From: a virus
DNA: 64,000 nt
IMG/VR virus record: IMGVR_UViG_3300005532_000007
Span: 24,173-88,172 of that record
Strand: one strand, 5' to 3'
Positions 56,192-64,000 of this stretch are shown here, in pieces; positions within the stretch are counted from its first letter, which is position 1, and the number at the start of each line of letters is the position of its first letter. Made by a program: the position numbers and the translations under genes. Below the pieces are notes generated by a model. That model was given only the letters and a program-made list of their open reading frames with translations, did no database searches and was not told where the DNA came from.

Positions 56192-57090
56192 GCGTCACCA
56201 CCGGCGGCACGCTGGTCTGCGTCGCGGGACTCGGCGATGCAGCCCTCGCAGCCGTCCATCCACTCGTCTTCCGGATGCCCGTTGTGCTCTGGCGATGCCG
56301 GCTTCGGCTTCGCCTTCGGCCAACGCTGCTCACTGATCCCCAGCAGTAATTGACCGAGTTCCAGCCGCTGACCCTGATGTTCCACCACCGAGGTCAGCAG
56401 CCGGTGCTGCATCAGCTCGTTGTAGATCTGCCGCATGCGTTCTCGCGGCGTGAGCGGATTCGTAACCTCAGCCAGATACGCCTGCGCCGTCGGAGCCGAC
56501 GGATCACCGCGCTCGACATATGACTCATCCGGATCGGGCTCGTTCGTCGGGATCAGCCCCGCGCCCAGCAGCAGCACCCGTAGAGCAACGGTCTGCGCCT
56601 TCGACGCCGCTTTGTCGGCGTAGTCCGTTGCCTGCCCTACGGACTGCGCGATGAATGAGTCCTCCATCGGCCCGGTGATCTGCCAGGTCACAGTCACGCA
56701 GCATTCGCGCATATGTGTGCCCTTGGACGAGCGGGTGTCGTTGAAGGTCGCCTCGGTCTTGATGGGGATGACGTCCACGCCGTGCAGTAGTGTCGCCGGG
56801 CCGAATGCGTTGATCACGCGGTCTGCGCCGCGGAAGTTGTATTTGGTGCCCGAGGCGTTATACAGGTCGTTCTTGCCGATCGCGCCGACGGTCTGCCGCA
56901 CGCGGCGCCATGCGACGCGCACCGACACGAGTTCTGGACCCTCGGGGCCCGGTTCGGGGATCCCGAGGTCTGGCAGCGGCTCGACCACGGGTCGCGAAGG
57001 CAGCGATACCTGGTCCGCGATCACCGTGCTCTCATCTACCTCCGCCCGCGCCAACTGCGCGGCCCGCTCGCTCAAAGTCGCAGCGCTCAT
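56188..57090 (-). CDS. ERF-family single-strand annealing protein
   Basis: 300 residues. The ERF pattern is clear at residues 85-200: VRQTVGAIGKNDLYNASGTKYNFRGADRVINAFGPATLLHGVDVIPIK, then FIAQSVGQATDYADKAASKAQTVALRVLLL. ERF proteins anneal complementary single strands in phage recombination. It works with the YqaJ exonuclease encoded just upstream. The C-terminal CEGC is of unknown use. Confidence 0.85.
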   Translation of the reverse strand: MSAATLSERAAQLARAEVDESTVIADQVSLPSRPVVEPLPDLGIPEPGPEGPELVSVRVAWRRVRQTVGAIGKNDLYNASGTKYNFRGADRVINAFGPATLLHGVDVIPIKTEATFNDTRSSKGTHMRECCVTVTWQITGPMEDSFIAQSVGQATDYADKAASKAQTVALRVLLLGAGLIPTNEPDPDESYVERGDPSAPTAQAYLAEVTNPLTPRERMRQIYNELMQHRLLTSVVEHQGQRLELGQLLLGISEQRWPKAKPKPASPEHNGHPEDEWMDGCEGCIAESRDADQRAAGGDA

Positions 57091-58136
57091 CGCGTCCTCC
57101 CCCATGTCCTTCGGTACTGATTCGTCACATTCAGGCGGCGCGAATTTCGATCCGATACACACGCCGCGTACGCAGCCGGGAACTCGTTCAGCAGCCGCGC
57201 CGTATCCACATGCGTCCGTGACTGCAGCTCGTACGTGAACGCTGCCTTGTCGTCGATCACACCGATCTCGGCGTCGCCCAGCGCCTGCACCAGCAGCGCC
57301 TTCGCCATCGCCTTGCGGCTTTGGGCGTCCTTCTCCTCCGCGCCCGCCTCCAGGTAGGCATCCAGCGCGTCATGCACGTCGAGGTCACGGTCGAAGCGCT
57401 GCACACCGCCGCGATCCGGGTTCAGCTCGTCGAACAGGTCGACCAGCGACTCCGGGTTCCCGGACGGCTCCGGCGGCCGGCCGACGATGATGTGCTCGTG
57501 CCACAGCCGGTCGGCGATCGTGGTGATGTCCTCGATCAGCTGCGCGTGCTCACGCCCGAACACGGTGAACTGCCGGAAGTCCGAGCTGCCGATCAGCGCC
57601 GCGACGTGAATGTGGTCGAAGCCGGTGACCTTGTGCTGCCACAAGGTCTGCGCGAGCACGTCATCCGGGCAGCCCTTACGCCACTTGCCCGCGGTGAACG
57701 CGTTGCGGTTCTTCACCTCGAGCGCACACGCCTCGGTGCGGTCGCGGTCCAGCGGACACACGGTTACGCGCCGGTCCAGGGTGCACATGCGGTGCGGAGC
57801 GTCGATCTGCTGGACGAGGCCGACGCGGCGAATCGCGGACTTATTACGGCGCGCCCACTCCCGGGCGATGGTGTCCTCATGCAGGTGCCCCCACAGCGCG
57901 GGCTCGCCGGCGTCGTCATCCTCAGGCAGTTCGCCGCGCTTGTTGTAGTAGACGTGCAGCGGCGTTTTCTCGCACTCGGGAAGGCCCATGATCGGGGGGA
58001 TATCGCTGGAGCCGATGCCTTTGCGGCGTTCGCGCAGCCACTGGTCGATCGGTGCGTCGGCAGACAGGACGAGCCGGGCTGTCGGGGTGACGCGGCGCCT
58101 GGTCGGGGCCGGGGTGTCGAATAGCGCGGTGGTCAT
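57087..58136 (-). CDS. YqaJ-type viral alkaline exonuclease/recombinase
   Basis: 349 residues. The PD-(D/E)xK YqaJ domain runs from GIGSSDIPPIMG (residues 40-51) through Asp121 to the E-V-K pair (Glu140-Lys142, CALEVKNRN). YqaJ enzymes resect double-stranded DNA 5' ends, producing the substrate for ERF annealing. The ERF start lies within its last codons. Start chosen at the ATG overlapping the upstream stop. Confidence 0.85.
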   Translation of the reverse strand: MTTALFDTPAPTRRRVTPTARLVLSADAPIDQWLRERRKGIGSSDIPPIMGLPECEKTPLHVYYNKRGELPEDDDAGEPALWGHLHEDTIAREWARRNKSAIRRVGLVQQIDAPHRMCTLDRRVTVCPLDRDRTEACALEVKNRNAFTAGKWRKGCPDDVLAQTLWQHKVTGFDHIHVAALIGSSDFRQFTVFGREHAQLIEDITTIADRLWHEHIIVGRPPEPSGNPESLVDLFDELNPDRGGVQRFDRDLDVHDALDAYLEAGAEEKDAQSRKAMAKALLVQALGDAEIGVIDDKAAFTYELQSRTHVDTARLLNEFPAAYAACVSDRNSRRLNVTNQYRRTWGRTR

Positions 58137-58534
58137 GGATCGAGCCCTTCGCGCGCGATGCGCAGCGCGTCGAGCACGATGGAGAGGTTCTCCTCGTCCA
58201 GGACCCGAGCGGCTTCGCGTAGATTCGGGCGGCAGTCGGTCCAGCCGTGCAACGAGGCCGCGATCTCGGCGCGCACTCGCACGACCGTGGATGCCGAGCG
58301 GGCCCAGTCCAGCAGCGCGGCCCAGTCGATGCTCACCCACGCTTCGAACGGGTTACGCATGGGTTCGACGAAGCTGATCCAGCGCAGGTCGCGGATCGTG
58401 GCGAGGACGCGCAGTGCTGCGGCGGACGGCGATTCGCCAAGCATGTCTTCGTCGAGACGGTCGCGGACCTCAGCGGGCAGGATCCCGAGCAGGTCGGCGC
58501 AGGTGTCGATCCCGGAGTCGATCAGCAGGCTCAT
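58133..58534 (-). CDS. hypothetical protein
   Basis: 133 residues, helical (TCADLLGILPAEVRDRLDEDMLGESPSAAALRVLATIRDLRWISF, LREAARVLDEENLSIVLDALRIAREGL). Overlaps its neighbours. Unknown; perhaps part of the recombination operon. Confidence 0.45.
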   Translation of the reverse strand: MSLLIDSGIDTCADLLGILPAEVRDRLDEDMLGESPSAAALRVLATIRDLRWISFVEPMRNPFEAWVSIDWAALLDWARSASTVVRVRAEIAASLHGWTDCRPNLREAARVLDEENLSIVLDALRIAREGLDP

Positions 58535-58791
58535 GCCGCCCTCCCCGCCACCAGCACCGGGCGCGGCGCAGCGGTCCGGGTGTTGCGGTGCAGCGCGGCC
58601 AGCAGTTCCGCGCTGGCGCTGTCCAAGTCGCTGGTCGCGAGCGCCTTCTCGTCCGCGTCGCGCGGATCCTCCAGGCGCTTCGACGCGTCGAGCGCGTCGT
58701 TCAGGGCGTCGCGCACGGACTCGACCTCGTACAGCTTGAGCAGCAGGTCGGTGATGGTGAGCGGGTGGACACCCGCAGGCAGCGTGATCAT
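58531..58791 (-). CDS. small hypothetical protein
   Basis: 86 residues, helical (LTITDLLLKLYEVESVRDALNDALDASKRLEDPRDADEKALATSDLDSASAELLAAL). Unknown. Confidence 0.45.
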   Translation of the reverse strand: MITLPAGVHPLTITDLLLKLYEVESVRDALNDALDASKRLEDPRDADEKALATSDLDSASAELLAALHRNTRTAAPRPVLVAGRAA

Positions 58792-59834
58792 TCCGCCGCC
58801 TCCGAGCCCTCGTCAGCGTCCGACCCGGCCAGCACGGATTCGGTCTTCCCGCGGCGCGGCAGCTTCTCCGACTCGGCTACGGGCCCGTCTGGAACCGGAG
58901 GCTCCACGGCATCGCCGTCCTGATGAACCGGTGACGGCTGCTCCTGCTTGTCGGCGAACGGCGCGAACGGGAACTGCGGGCCCGCGACCACCACCGTCGA
59001 CACCTCAACCCGCGCCGTGTCCTGCGATTTGCCCGCAGGCACCGCACTCGAGCACGCGAGTTGCTGGCACGTCACCTCCCGCTGCGTCGGCAAATACACC
59101 AACGCCCCCTCACGCACCAGCGTCAGCATCCCGGCGCGCTTCTCCTCATCCAGCACGCATGCGGGGAACGCCACGTCCTGCAGCGGGTCCTGTCGGTGAA
59201 CCACACCGCCCGCGATCACGCGGCCCGTGTACGACGGCGCAGGTGCGGGCATCGGCTCATCAGGCTTGATCACAGGGATGATGCCGGTCTGACCCGGATC
59301 GGCGACCGTGTGCAGGGCCCGCTGCCGCATCGTCCCCGCCTGCCGCGCCGCCAACTCGTCGAACGCGTCCGTACCAGGTGCGGGGATCGCGCCGACCTCG
59401 TGGGAGACGAACAGGCCCGCACCCATCGCCTCGGCCTGCACACGGTTGCGGGACTGGCGCCGCGCCTGTGCGAGCCGCGAATCGAGTTCGGCGAGATGGC
59501 GGTGCAGGTCCAGCGCCGCCTGCTGTGCGGGGATGTCGTGGTTGAGTGCGCTGAGCACGGTGCGGGCGACCGCGACAAATACCGGGTCGGGATTCAGTTG
59601 TGCCGAGGTCGGGTGCTGGGCGACCTCAACGTGCATGCCATTCGTCGTGGCGCTGACCTCGAGATCCGGCGCCGCGGGCTCGGTCTCGTGTCCGGTCTGC
59701 GGTTCGGACTCAGCGGCCGGTTCCTCCTCCGCTGGAACCGACACGCCCACCATGCCGCCGACCACGCGACGCCACACGCTCACGCGCCGGGTGCCACGGT
59801 GCGCCGAGCCGGGTACAGTGGTGCTCAAAGCCAC
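58788..59834 (-). CDS. early-operon hypothetical protein
   Basis: 348 residues from a GTG six bases after GGA. An acidic N-terminal third, a helical middle (HLAELDSRLAQARRQSRNRVQ) and a C-terminal part with CLDEEKRAGMLTLVREGALVYLPTQREVTCQQLAC. The three Cys residues may bind metal. No family recognised. It is near the promoter-proximal end of the leftward early operon. Confidence 0.45.
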   Translation of the reverse strand: MALSTTVPGSAHRGTRRVSVWRRVVGGMVGVSVPAEEEPAAESEPQTGHETEPAAPDLEVSATTNGMHVEVAQHPTSAQLNPDPVFVAVARTVLSALNHDIPAQQAALDLHRHLAELDSRLAQARRQSRNRVQAEAMGAGLFVSHEVGAIPAPGTDAFDELAARQAGTMRQRALHTVADPGQTGIIPVIKPDEPMPAPAPSYTGRVIAGGVVHRQDPLQDVAFPACVLDEEKRAGMLTLVREGALVYLPTQREVTCQQLACSSAVPAGKSQDTARVEVSTVVVAGPQFPFAPFADKQEQPSPVHQDGDAVEPPVPDGPVAESEKLPRRGKTESVLAGSDADEGSEAAE

Positions 59835-59911
59835 CACACTTCCTTTCAACTGGGATTGGTGGTTCGTTCGCCGCCCCAGCGCCCGGATGCACCCCGGGCC
59901 GGGGCGGTTAC

Positions 59912-60223
59912 TCACATCTCGGCCAGCAGCCTGCGGTCGCGCTGACGGCGGGCGATCCCGCGGGCGATATCCGCGCTGGTGATCTGCGCCGCCTCGGGCT
60001 GCGCCGGACCGGGGTTCTCGAGCTTCGCGAGGATCGCGGCCACGTGTTCCGGATAGAACCGGTAGCGGCCCTTCGGTCCCGGACTGGTGCGCGCGTGCGG
60101 CCAGTACTCCTGCGGATCGGTGGACTTCAGGTGCTTGCGCACCGTGTCCTTGCCGAGCTTCACCAGCTGGCACAGGCCGTTGAAGTCGAGCGTCGGCGCG
60201 GCGTGTGCTTCCTGGACGCTCAT
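59912..60223 (-). CDS. HTH-like DNA-binding protein
   Basis: 103 residues. FNGLCQLVKLGKDTVRKHLKSTDPQEYWPHARTSPGPKGRYRFYPEHVAAILAKL fits a MerR/excisionase-type winged helix. Located near the start of the early operon; could regulate it or serve as Xis. Confidence 0.55.
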   Translation of the reverse strand: MSVQEAHAAPTLDFNGLCQLVKLGKDTVRKHLKSTDPQEYWPHARTSPGPKGRYRFYPEHVAAILAKLENPGPAQPEAAQITSADIARGIARRQRDRRLLAEM

Positions 60224-60582
60224 GCCGCGACCGGTTCGGCCTGGTAGGCGGCGCGCAGCGTCTCGTCGGAGACCGGGTTGCCGTCCTCGTCGACCGTCTC
60301 GAACATCGCGAACAGCGCCGTCTGGAAGTCGGTGCCGCTGGCCAGCGCGTAGCGGGCGGCGATCGTGGCCATGGTGGTGCTGTCCGGCTTGTAGCCGGGG
60401 GTCAGGACGCGGGTGGGCAGGCCGCTGCGGTTCTCCCCGGTCAGGATCGCCTGGTTGGGGGCGTTAAGCCGGGCGCCGCGCGCGTCGCGGTAAGCCTCGT
60501 CGCCGATGGCGGCGGCGAGGATCTGAAGGGCGTTCTCGCGGAGCCGGAATCTGACCTTGAGGTCAGGCGGGGGCATCGACAC
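60220..60582 (-). CDS. hypothetical protein, first gene of leftward early operon
   Basis: 120 residues from a GTG six bases after AGGAG. Contains LKVRFRLRENALQILAAAIGDEAYRDARGARLNAPNQAILTGENRSGLPTRVL. It immediately follows the operator region at 60612-60860, so it is the first product when the early promoter opens. Unknown function. Confidence 0.5.
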   Translation of the reverse strand: MSMPPPDLKVRFRLRENALQILAAAIGDEAYRDARGARLNAPNQAILTGENRSGLPTRVLTPGYKPDSTTMATIAARYALASGTDFQTALFAMFETVDEDGNPVSDETLRAAYQAEPVAA

Positions 60583-60611
60583 GGGAGTCTCCTGTACATC
60601 TTCAGCCATTT

Positions 60612-60860
60612 TGCTGAGCATCTTCAGCATAGACCGGCGGGGGCTGAGCATGTCAAGACACTCGGCTGAACACGCACAGGATTTGTGGACTGACTTTGGC
60701 TACGCGCCGGTAGCGCGCCCTTGCGTACCCCTTCGAGTCCTGTGACAGTAGACCCGGACGTGTCCCCCACCTGCGTCTTTGACGCATTTGCGGATGCCTG
60801 GCGCACCGCCCCGAACTGGCGCACTGGATAGGACAACCCATATGCTGAAGACGTTCAGCA
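60612..60860. promoter_or_regulatory. divergent control region with paired repressor operators
   Basis: Two matching palindromes with 7-base arms and a 4-base centre: TGCTGAGCATCTTCAGCA (60612-60629) and TGCTGAAGACGTTCAGCA (60843-60860). They share the arms TGCTGA(A/G)...TTCAGCA and lie just upstream of the leftward operon (start 60582) and of the rightward regulator (start 60914). Half sites occur at about 60601 and 60652. The span holds no gene. It has the form of a phage immunity switch. Confidence 0.65.
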
Positions 60861-60913
60861 CCACGACCGGTCACCGAATACGCCCCCACGTCCCACACCC
60901 CCCGAAGGCACCC

Positions 60914-61429
60914 ATGGCCGCCGACGACACCCCCGCACGCCGCGCCGCCAAACGACCCTCCAGCGACCGCGCCCGCGCCTGGGGCGCCTGGCTCGACCCC
61001 ACCCTCACCCGCCGCGGACTGCGCAACGCCGAGTTCGAACGGCTGCTGGCCAACCCCTCCTACGACTCCGGCCTGATCTCCAACTGGCGCCAAGGCAAGA
61101 CCGCCCCCAGCGAAGCCGCCGCCTGGGACGTGGCCGACGCCCTGTCCCTGCCCGTCCCCGACGTCCTGCGCGCCGCTGGCTTCCCCGAATTCGCCGCCCG
61201 CGTCGAACGCGTCGCCGGACGCGGCGTGCAGCCCCCGCCCCTCGATCCCGTGCTCGAACGCCTTGACGCCCTCGGCGTGCCCGAACTGACCCGGCCCCTC
61301 GCCGCGGAATACGAGCGCGACAAGGCCTCGCTGCGCCGTAGATACGAGCTCGAACTCGCCGAGCTGCGCCGCAAGCTCAAACAGGGCGACGACGACGACA
61401 CAGACGAGCCCCGTACCGGTACCCAATAG
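60914..61429 (+). CDS. XRE-like regulator, putative phage repressor
   Basis: 171 residues from an ATG with GAAGG. HTH-like region about 15-90 (WGAWLDPTLTRRGLRNAEFERLLANPSYDSGLISNWRQGKTAPSEAAAWDVADALSLPVPDVLRAAGF) and a C-terminal charged coil (AAEYERDKASLRRRYELELAELRRKLKQGDDDD) for oligomerisation. Its gene lies beside paired operators and opposite the early operon, so it is the best repressor candidate. It is followed by an intrinsic terminator. Confidence 0.65.
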   Translation: MAADDTPARRAAKRPSSDRARAWGAWLDPTLTRRGLRNAEFERLLANPSYDSGLISNWRQGKTAPSEAAAWDVADALSLPVPDVLRAAGFPEFAARVERVAGRGVQPPPLDPVLERLDALGVPELTRPLAAEYERDKASLRRRYELELAELRRKLKQGDDDDTDEPRTGTQ

Positions 61430-61446
61430 CACACACGCGAATCGAC

Positions 61447-61478
61447 AAGACCCGTCACCCCATGGGGTGACGGGTCTT
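61447..61478 (+). terminator. intrinsic terminator after the repressor gene
   Basis: Perfect 15-base stem AAGACCCGTCACCCC / GGGGTGACGGGTCTT with a two-base loop, 17 bases after the repressor stop, followed by a short T run. Confidence 0.75.
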
Positions 61479-61568
61479 TACCATGGCCTAGAGCATTCCT
61501 ACGCTGACTAACTACCTCAGCATTCGCATGAGCCACAAGAGCACGTCAAACGCTCAAAGGGGGAATAC

Positions 61569-62327
61569 ATGGACACGGGAGACAGCGGTCGAACCAACGC
61601 CGTATCCCACACCGCATGCAAAGCGCTGATTACCCCCAAAGCCACCCTGATCGCCACCGCGATCCTCTGGCCCGCCGCCGTGCTGCTCTTCGCCCTCCAC
61701 CTCGACCACGCGCTCAGCCTCGGGCTGCTCGGCATCGGCCTGTGGTGCTTCTGGCTCCTCGCCCTCGGCTGCGTCGGGTTCTGGACCACGTTCCTGCGCG
61801 TGACCAGTCCCCTGCTCGCCGAGGACTGGCGCATCGGCGTCGCGTTCGGGGACCTCAACCACCTGCCCGTGACCGAATCCACCTACGAGGCGCTGCTGGC
61901 CGACGACAAACCCCCCAACCCGTTCGTGCGCGGGGCGCTGTGGCCGATCTTCACGTGGATCGGCGGCATGTGCTGGGGGATCGCCGCGCTGCTGACCGGC
62001 GCCGCGGCGAGCGGGCTCATCCACGCCCCCACCACCGACATCCTCGTCGCGCTCGTGATCATCATGATTCCCGCCGTGCAGTGCACCGCCGCCGCCGTCA
62101 ACGGGCCGCCGCTGACCCGCCAGTGGCAGCTGCGCAACGCCGCGGCGCTCGCGCACCTGCGCATGCGCGCGATGGCGCAGCAGGTCGCCGACGCCCGCGC
62201 GCTGAACACCTCCGTGCCGGACACGATGGCGGACACGGCGGAGATCCCCGGAGCCACCCTGCACGTGGTGCACGGCAGCGGCGTCAACGGCCGCTCGCAC
62301 AGCTGGCACACGGCCGGCGAATCCTAG
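61569..62327 (+). CDS. four-helix membrane protein
   Basis: 252 residues with an AAAGGGGG ribosome binding site. Hydrophobic segments near residues 26-44, 50-73, 123-150 and 158-175 (ATLIATAILWPAAVLLFALHL, LGLLGIGLWCFWLLALGCVGFW, WIGGMCWGIAALLTGAAASGL, ILVALVIIMIPAVQCTAAAV), then a helical C-terminus. Located between repressor and integrase, as are many lysogeny-conversion or superinfection-exclusion genes. Function inferred from position only. Confidence 0.5.
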   Translation: MDTGDSGRTNAVSHTACKALITPKATLIATAILWPAAVLLFALHLDHALSLGLLGIGLWCFWLLALGCVGFWTTFLRVTSPLLAEDWRIGVAFGDLNHLPVTESTYEALLADDKPPNPFVRGALWPIFTWIGGMCWGIAALLTGAAASGLIHAPTTDILVALVIIMIPAVQCTAAAVNGPPLTRQWQLRNAAALAHLRMRAMAQQVADARALNTSVPDTMADTAEIPGATLHVVHGSGVNGRSHSWHTAGES

Positions 62328-63754
62328 GCCGCCGCGGCGAACCCCACCCGGGACAGGCGCGCATCCAGCGCCACCGTCATGTCGTCCTCCACCTCGGGCA
62401 GCAGGTGCCCGTACCGGTCGTAGGTGATCTGGATCGACTTGTGCCCCAGCCGGCGGGAGATCGCGAACAGCTGCACGCCGATCGCGATGAGTACCGCGAC
62501 GTGGGAGTGCCGCAGGTCGTGCACGCGCGGTTTGCGTTCCAGGGTGCCCTCGTGCCCGCACCACTGGATTTCGACGTCGCGCAGCGTGGACGGGCCGCGG
62601 CGCCCGATCCCGGCCGCGTAGTCCTCGCCCCGGCACGCCACGCACCGCATCGCCCGGTACAACGCCGGCCTCCAGCGCCCGGTGTAGAAGGTGGAGTGCG
62701 TCCAGCGGCCGCCGGCCGGGCCGGTGAACACCAGGTCCGTCGGACGCTTGCCCTCTAGGCGTGGCCGGATCATCTCCACCTGACGGCGGGTCAGGGCGAT
62801 CCAGCGCACCGACGCCTTGGTTTTCGGCGCGCCGAGGTAGTAGCTCTTCTTCTCGGTGTTGTTCTTCGCGTGCTTGACCACCGACTGCTTCCACGCGCGG
62901 CGCACCCGCACCCGCGGCCGGGGGCCTTCCAGCTCGAAGTCCCGCACCTGGTGCGCCGTGGCCTCGCTGAAGCGCTCCCCCGTGCCGTAGAGCCACTCGG
63001 TCAGGTCCGCCGCCTCGGCGTCGTCGAACCAGCCGTGCAGGATGGCGAACTCCTCCGGGTCCAGGAACATCATCTCCTCGTCGTCCTCGCCGTCGTCCAG
63101 TGACGGCAGCGAAGTGTCGGCGCACGGGTTGCGGGAGCGTTTGGGCACCTCCGCGTCGACGAGGAACTGCATGATCGCGTACAGCAGGCCGTGGATGTTG
63201 CGGACGGTTTTCGCCGAGACCGGTTCGCGCGCCCACGGCCAGTCCTCCTCCGGCACGTCCGGGTCGCCGGGATCCTCGCGCTCGCCCTCGAGCAGCCCGC
63301 TGATCCACGGGCCGATGCTCTCGGGGCTGATCTGCTCCGGATCCAGCACGTTCATCTCCCCGAACTTCGGCTCGAGGTGGTTGCGCACGATCGCGTGATA
63401 CCGGGCGAGGGTGCCGGATTCGATCCCGGGGGCCATGCGCGCGAGCGCCGCCTTGGCGTGGTCGCGAAAGAGCAGCACCGGTTTATCGTCGGCGCCCTGG
63501 GCGGCGTCGATCGCGGCGGCCTGCGCGGCGGTGACGAACCCGATACCGGGCAGGTAGTTGACGGGCCAGTCGTAGCCGTTGGATTCGACGGCGAGGGCGA
63601 AGAACTGCGCGGCCTTCAGGTCGCGCTTGGGGTTCTTCTTCGGGTTGAACGTCTCGGTCTTCTGCGGACCCTTGGAGCCGCCACGCAGGCGCCATTTGAC
63701 GTCCCACACGGTGGTGCCGTCGGCCAGGGAGCGGGGTTTCGGTGTGAGCGCCAT
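62324..63754 (-). CDS. int: tyrosine-type site-specific integrase
   Basis: 476 residues. The catalytic set is present: Arg in YGTGERFSEATAHQVRDF, the HDLRHSH box, RRLGHKSIQITYDRYGHL, and the nucleophile Tyr448 within that box. The C-terminal domain spans about 210-476, after an N-terminal arm-binding and SAM-like domain. It integrates the element next to a tRNA 3' end; the attachment core at 63884-63910 lies about 130 bases from its start. The stop overlaps the membrane-protein gene stop. Confidence 0.9.
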   Translation of the reverse strand: MALTPKPRSLADGTTVWDVKWRLRGGSKGPQKTETFNPKKNPKRDLKAAQFFALAVESNGYDWPVNYLPGIGFVTAAQAAAIDAAQGADDKPVLLFRDHAKAALARMAPGIESGTLARYHAIVRNHLEPKFGEMNVLDPEQISPESIGPWISGLLEGEREDPGDPDVPEEDWPWAREPVSAKTVRNIHGLLYAIMQFLVDAEVPKRSRNPCADTSLPSLDDGEDDEEMMFLDPEEFAILHGWFDDAEAADLTEWLYGTGERFSEATAHQVRDFELEGPRPRVRVRRAWKQSVVKHAKNNTEKKSYYLGAPKTKASVRWIALTRRQVEMIRPRLEGKRPTDLVFTGPAGGRWTHSTFYTGRWRPALYRAMRCVACRGEDYAAGIGRRGPSTLRDVEIQWCGHEGTLERKPRVHDLRHSHVAVLIAIGVQLFAISRRLGHKSIQITYDRYGHLLPEVEDDMTVALDARLSRVGFAAAA

Positions 63755-63813
63755 GCGTTCCACGCTGCCCGCGAAACCGGGGCCCGGCCAGGGTTTTTGC
63801 CCAGTTGTGATGT

Positions 63814-63833
63814 AGAACCTGCTGTAGGGTTCT
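63814..63833. repeat. inverted repeat between int and att
   Basis: AGAACC and GGTTCT form a 6-base stem around an 8-base loop between the integrase start and the attachment core. It could be an integrase arm site or a promoter hairpin. Evidence is limited to the repeat. Confidence 0.35.
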
Positions 63834-63883
63834 TTACCCCTCGCGGACCCGTACTATATCCGCTGGTAGTGGCTATCAATGTC

Positions 63884-63910
63884 TGGTGTCCGAGGGGGGA
63901 CTTGAACCCC
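63884..63910 (-). other. attachment core: 3' end of a tRNA gene
   Basis: Read on the minus strand, the segment has a T-arm GGGG-TTCAAGT-CCCC, the acceptor 3' half CTCGGAC, discriminator A and an encoded CCA. Sequence to its right lacks the remaining tRNA (no GTCCGAG partner within 90 bases). It is therefore only the 3' portion of a tRNA gene, the usual core of integrase attachment sites. Whether it is attP, attL or attR cannot be decided here. Confidence 0.75.
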
Positions 63911-64000
63911 GCTTGCACAGCAGGTCAGCAGGTAGACGGCTCGCGCGAATGGCGACTAAAGGCGACTGGCGGCGAGTTTTGACCGCTGCGTGCTCCAAAA

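Noticed and set aside
61554-63308. Long leftward Gly/Arg/Ala-rich frame
   Set aside because: It is off-frame to the integrase and antisense to the membrane-protein gene, both of which have clear domain patterns.
63884-63970. Complete tRNA gene at the right end
   Set aside because: No 5' acceptor strand, D-arm or anticodon arm can be found to the right of the T-arm.

Overview
The window is high-G+C DNA that looks like a temperate phage or phage-like mobile element of an actinomycete (Streptomyces/Catenulispora-type host). Actinobacterial hallmarks are a WhiB protein, a DUF2637 (Spd-type) membrane protein, an actinomycete-type HATPase, an XRE/DUF5753 + DUF6879 pair, dense GTGA/ATGA start-stop overlaps and many GTG starts. 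I saw no rRNA operon, ribosomal protein gene, core metabolic gene or CRISPR array. The left edge cuts a tail gene, so structural genes probably continue to the left.

Layout. (1) 1-7.4 kb: end of the tail module (+), a leftward operon (JAMM peptidase, exoribonuclease, glycosyltransferase-like protein), then a lysis-type cassette (DUF1906 glycoside-hydrolase-like endolysin, two small membrane proteins, a collagen-like membrane protein). (2) 7.4-18.2 kb: a leftward operon resembling actinomycete conjugative-element transfer genes: FtsK/TraB-type translocase, membrane partners, DUF2637 protein, Nudix-like protein and HATPase. It lies beside an excisionase-like HTH gene and a GntR/UTRA repressor (KorSA-like), with shared TAGCGCTA-type operator candidates. 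(3) 18.3-25 kb: a replication-initiator-like HTH gene with internal repeats, a lipoprotein, a STAS protein, an FtsK-gamma-like protein, an ASCH protein and an ImmA/IrrE-like protein lacking the catalytic Glu. (4) 25-33.5 kb: accessory genes, a TnpB insertion element, an XRE/DUF5753 regulator set and a rightward run of small unknown genes. (5) 33.5-41.7 kb: a tRNA-like element and a long leftward run of small genes, including a STAS / small-protein / PP2C block. (6) 42-48 kb: leftward regulators (two LuxR-type HTH proteins, WhiB), two DNA methyltransferases, a DnaC-like ATPase and an initiator-like protein with iterons inside its gene. (7) 48-60.6 kb: early/recombination region with RusA, DUF5131, a frameshifted RNAP alpha-CTD-like gene, a DEDDh exonuclease, ERF annealing protein and YqaJ exonuclease. 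(8) 60.6-64 kb: control region with paired operators and a divergent regulator, a membrane protein, a tyrosine integrase and a tRNA 3'-end attachment core.

How it may work. Leftward operons use four-base overlaps, indicating translational coupling. Two replication-initiator-like genes, a conjugation-type module and a phage lysis/recombination set point to a mosaic of a phage and a conjugative plasmid/integrative element. Many genes could retune host transcription: an anti-sigma-type kinase, two STAS proteins, a PP2C phosphatase, WhiB, two LuxR-type proteins, a PhoB-type winged helix fused to a Cys-rich domain, and an alpha-CTD-like protein. All assignments are by reading the sequence; no database search was run.
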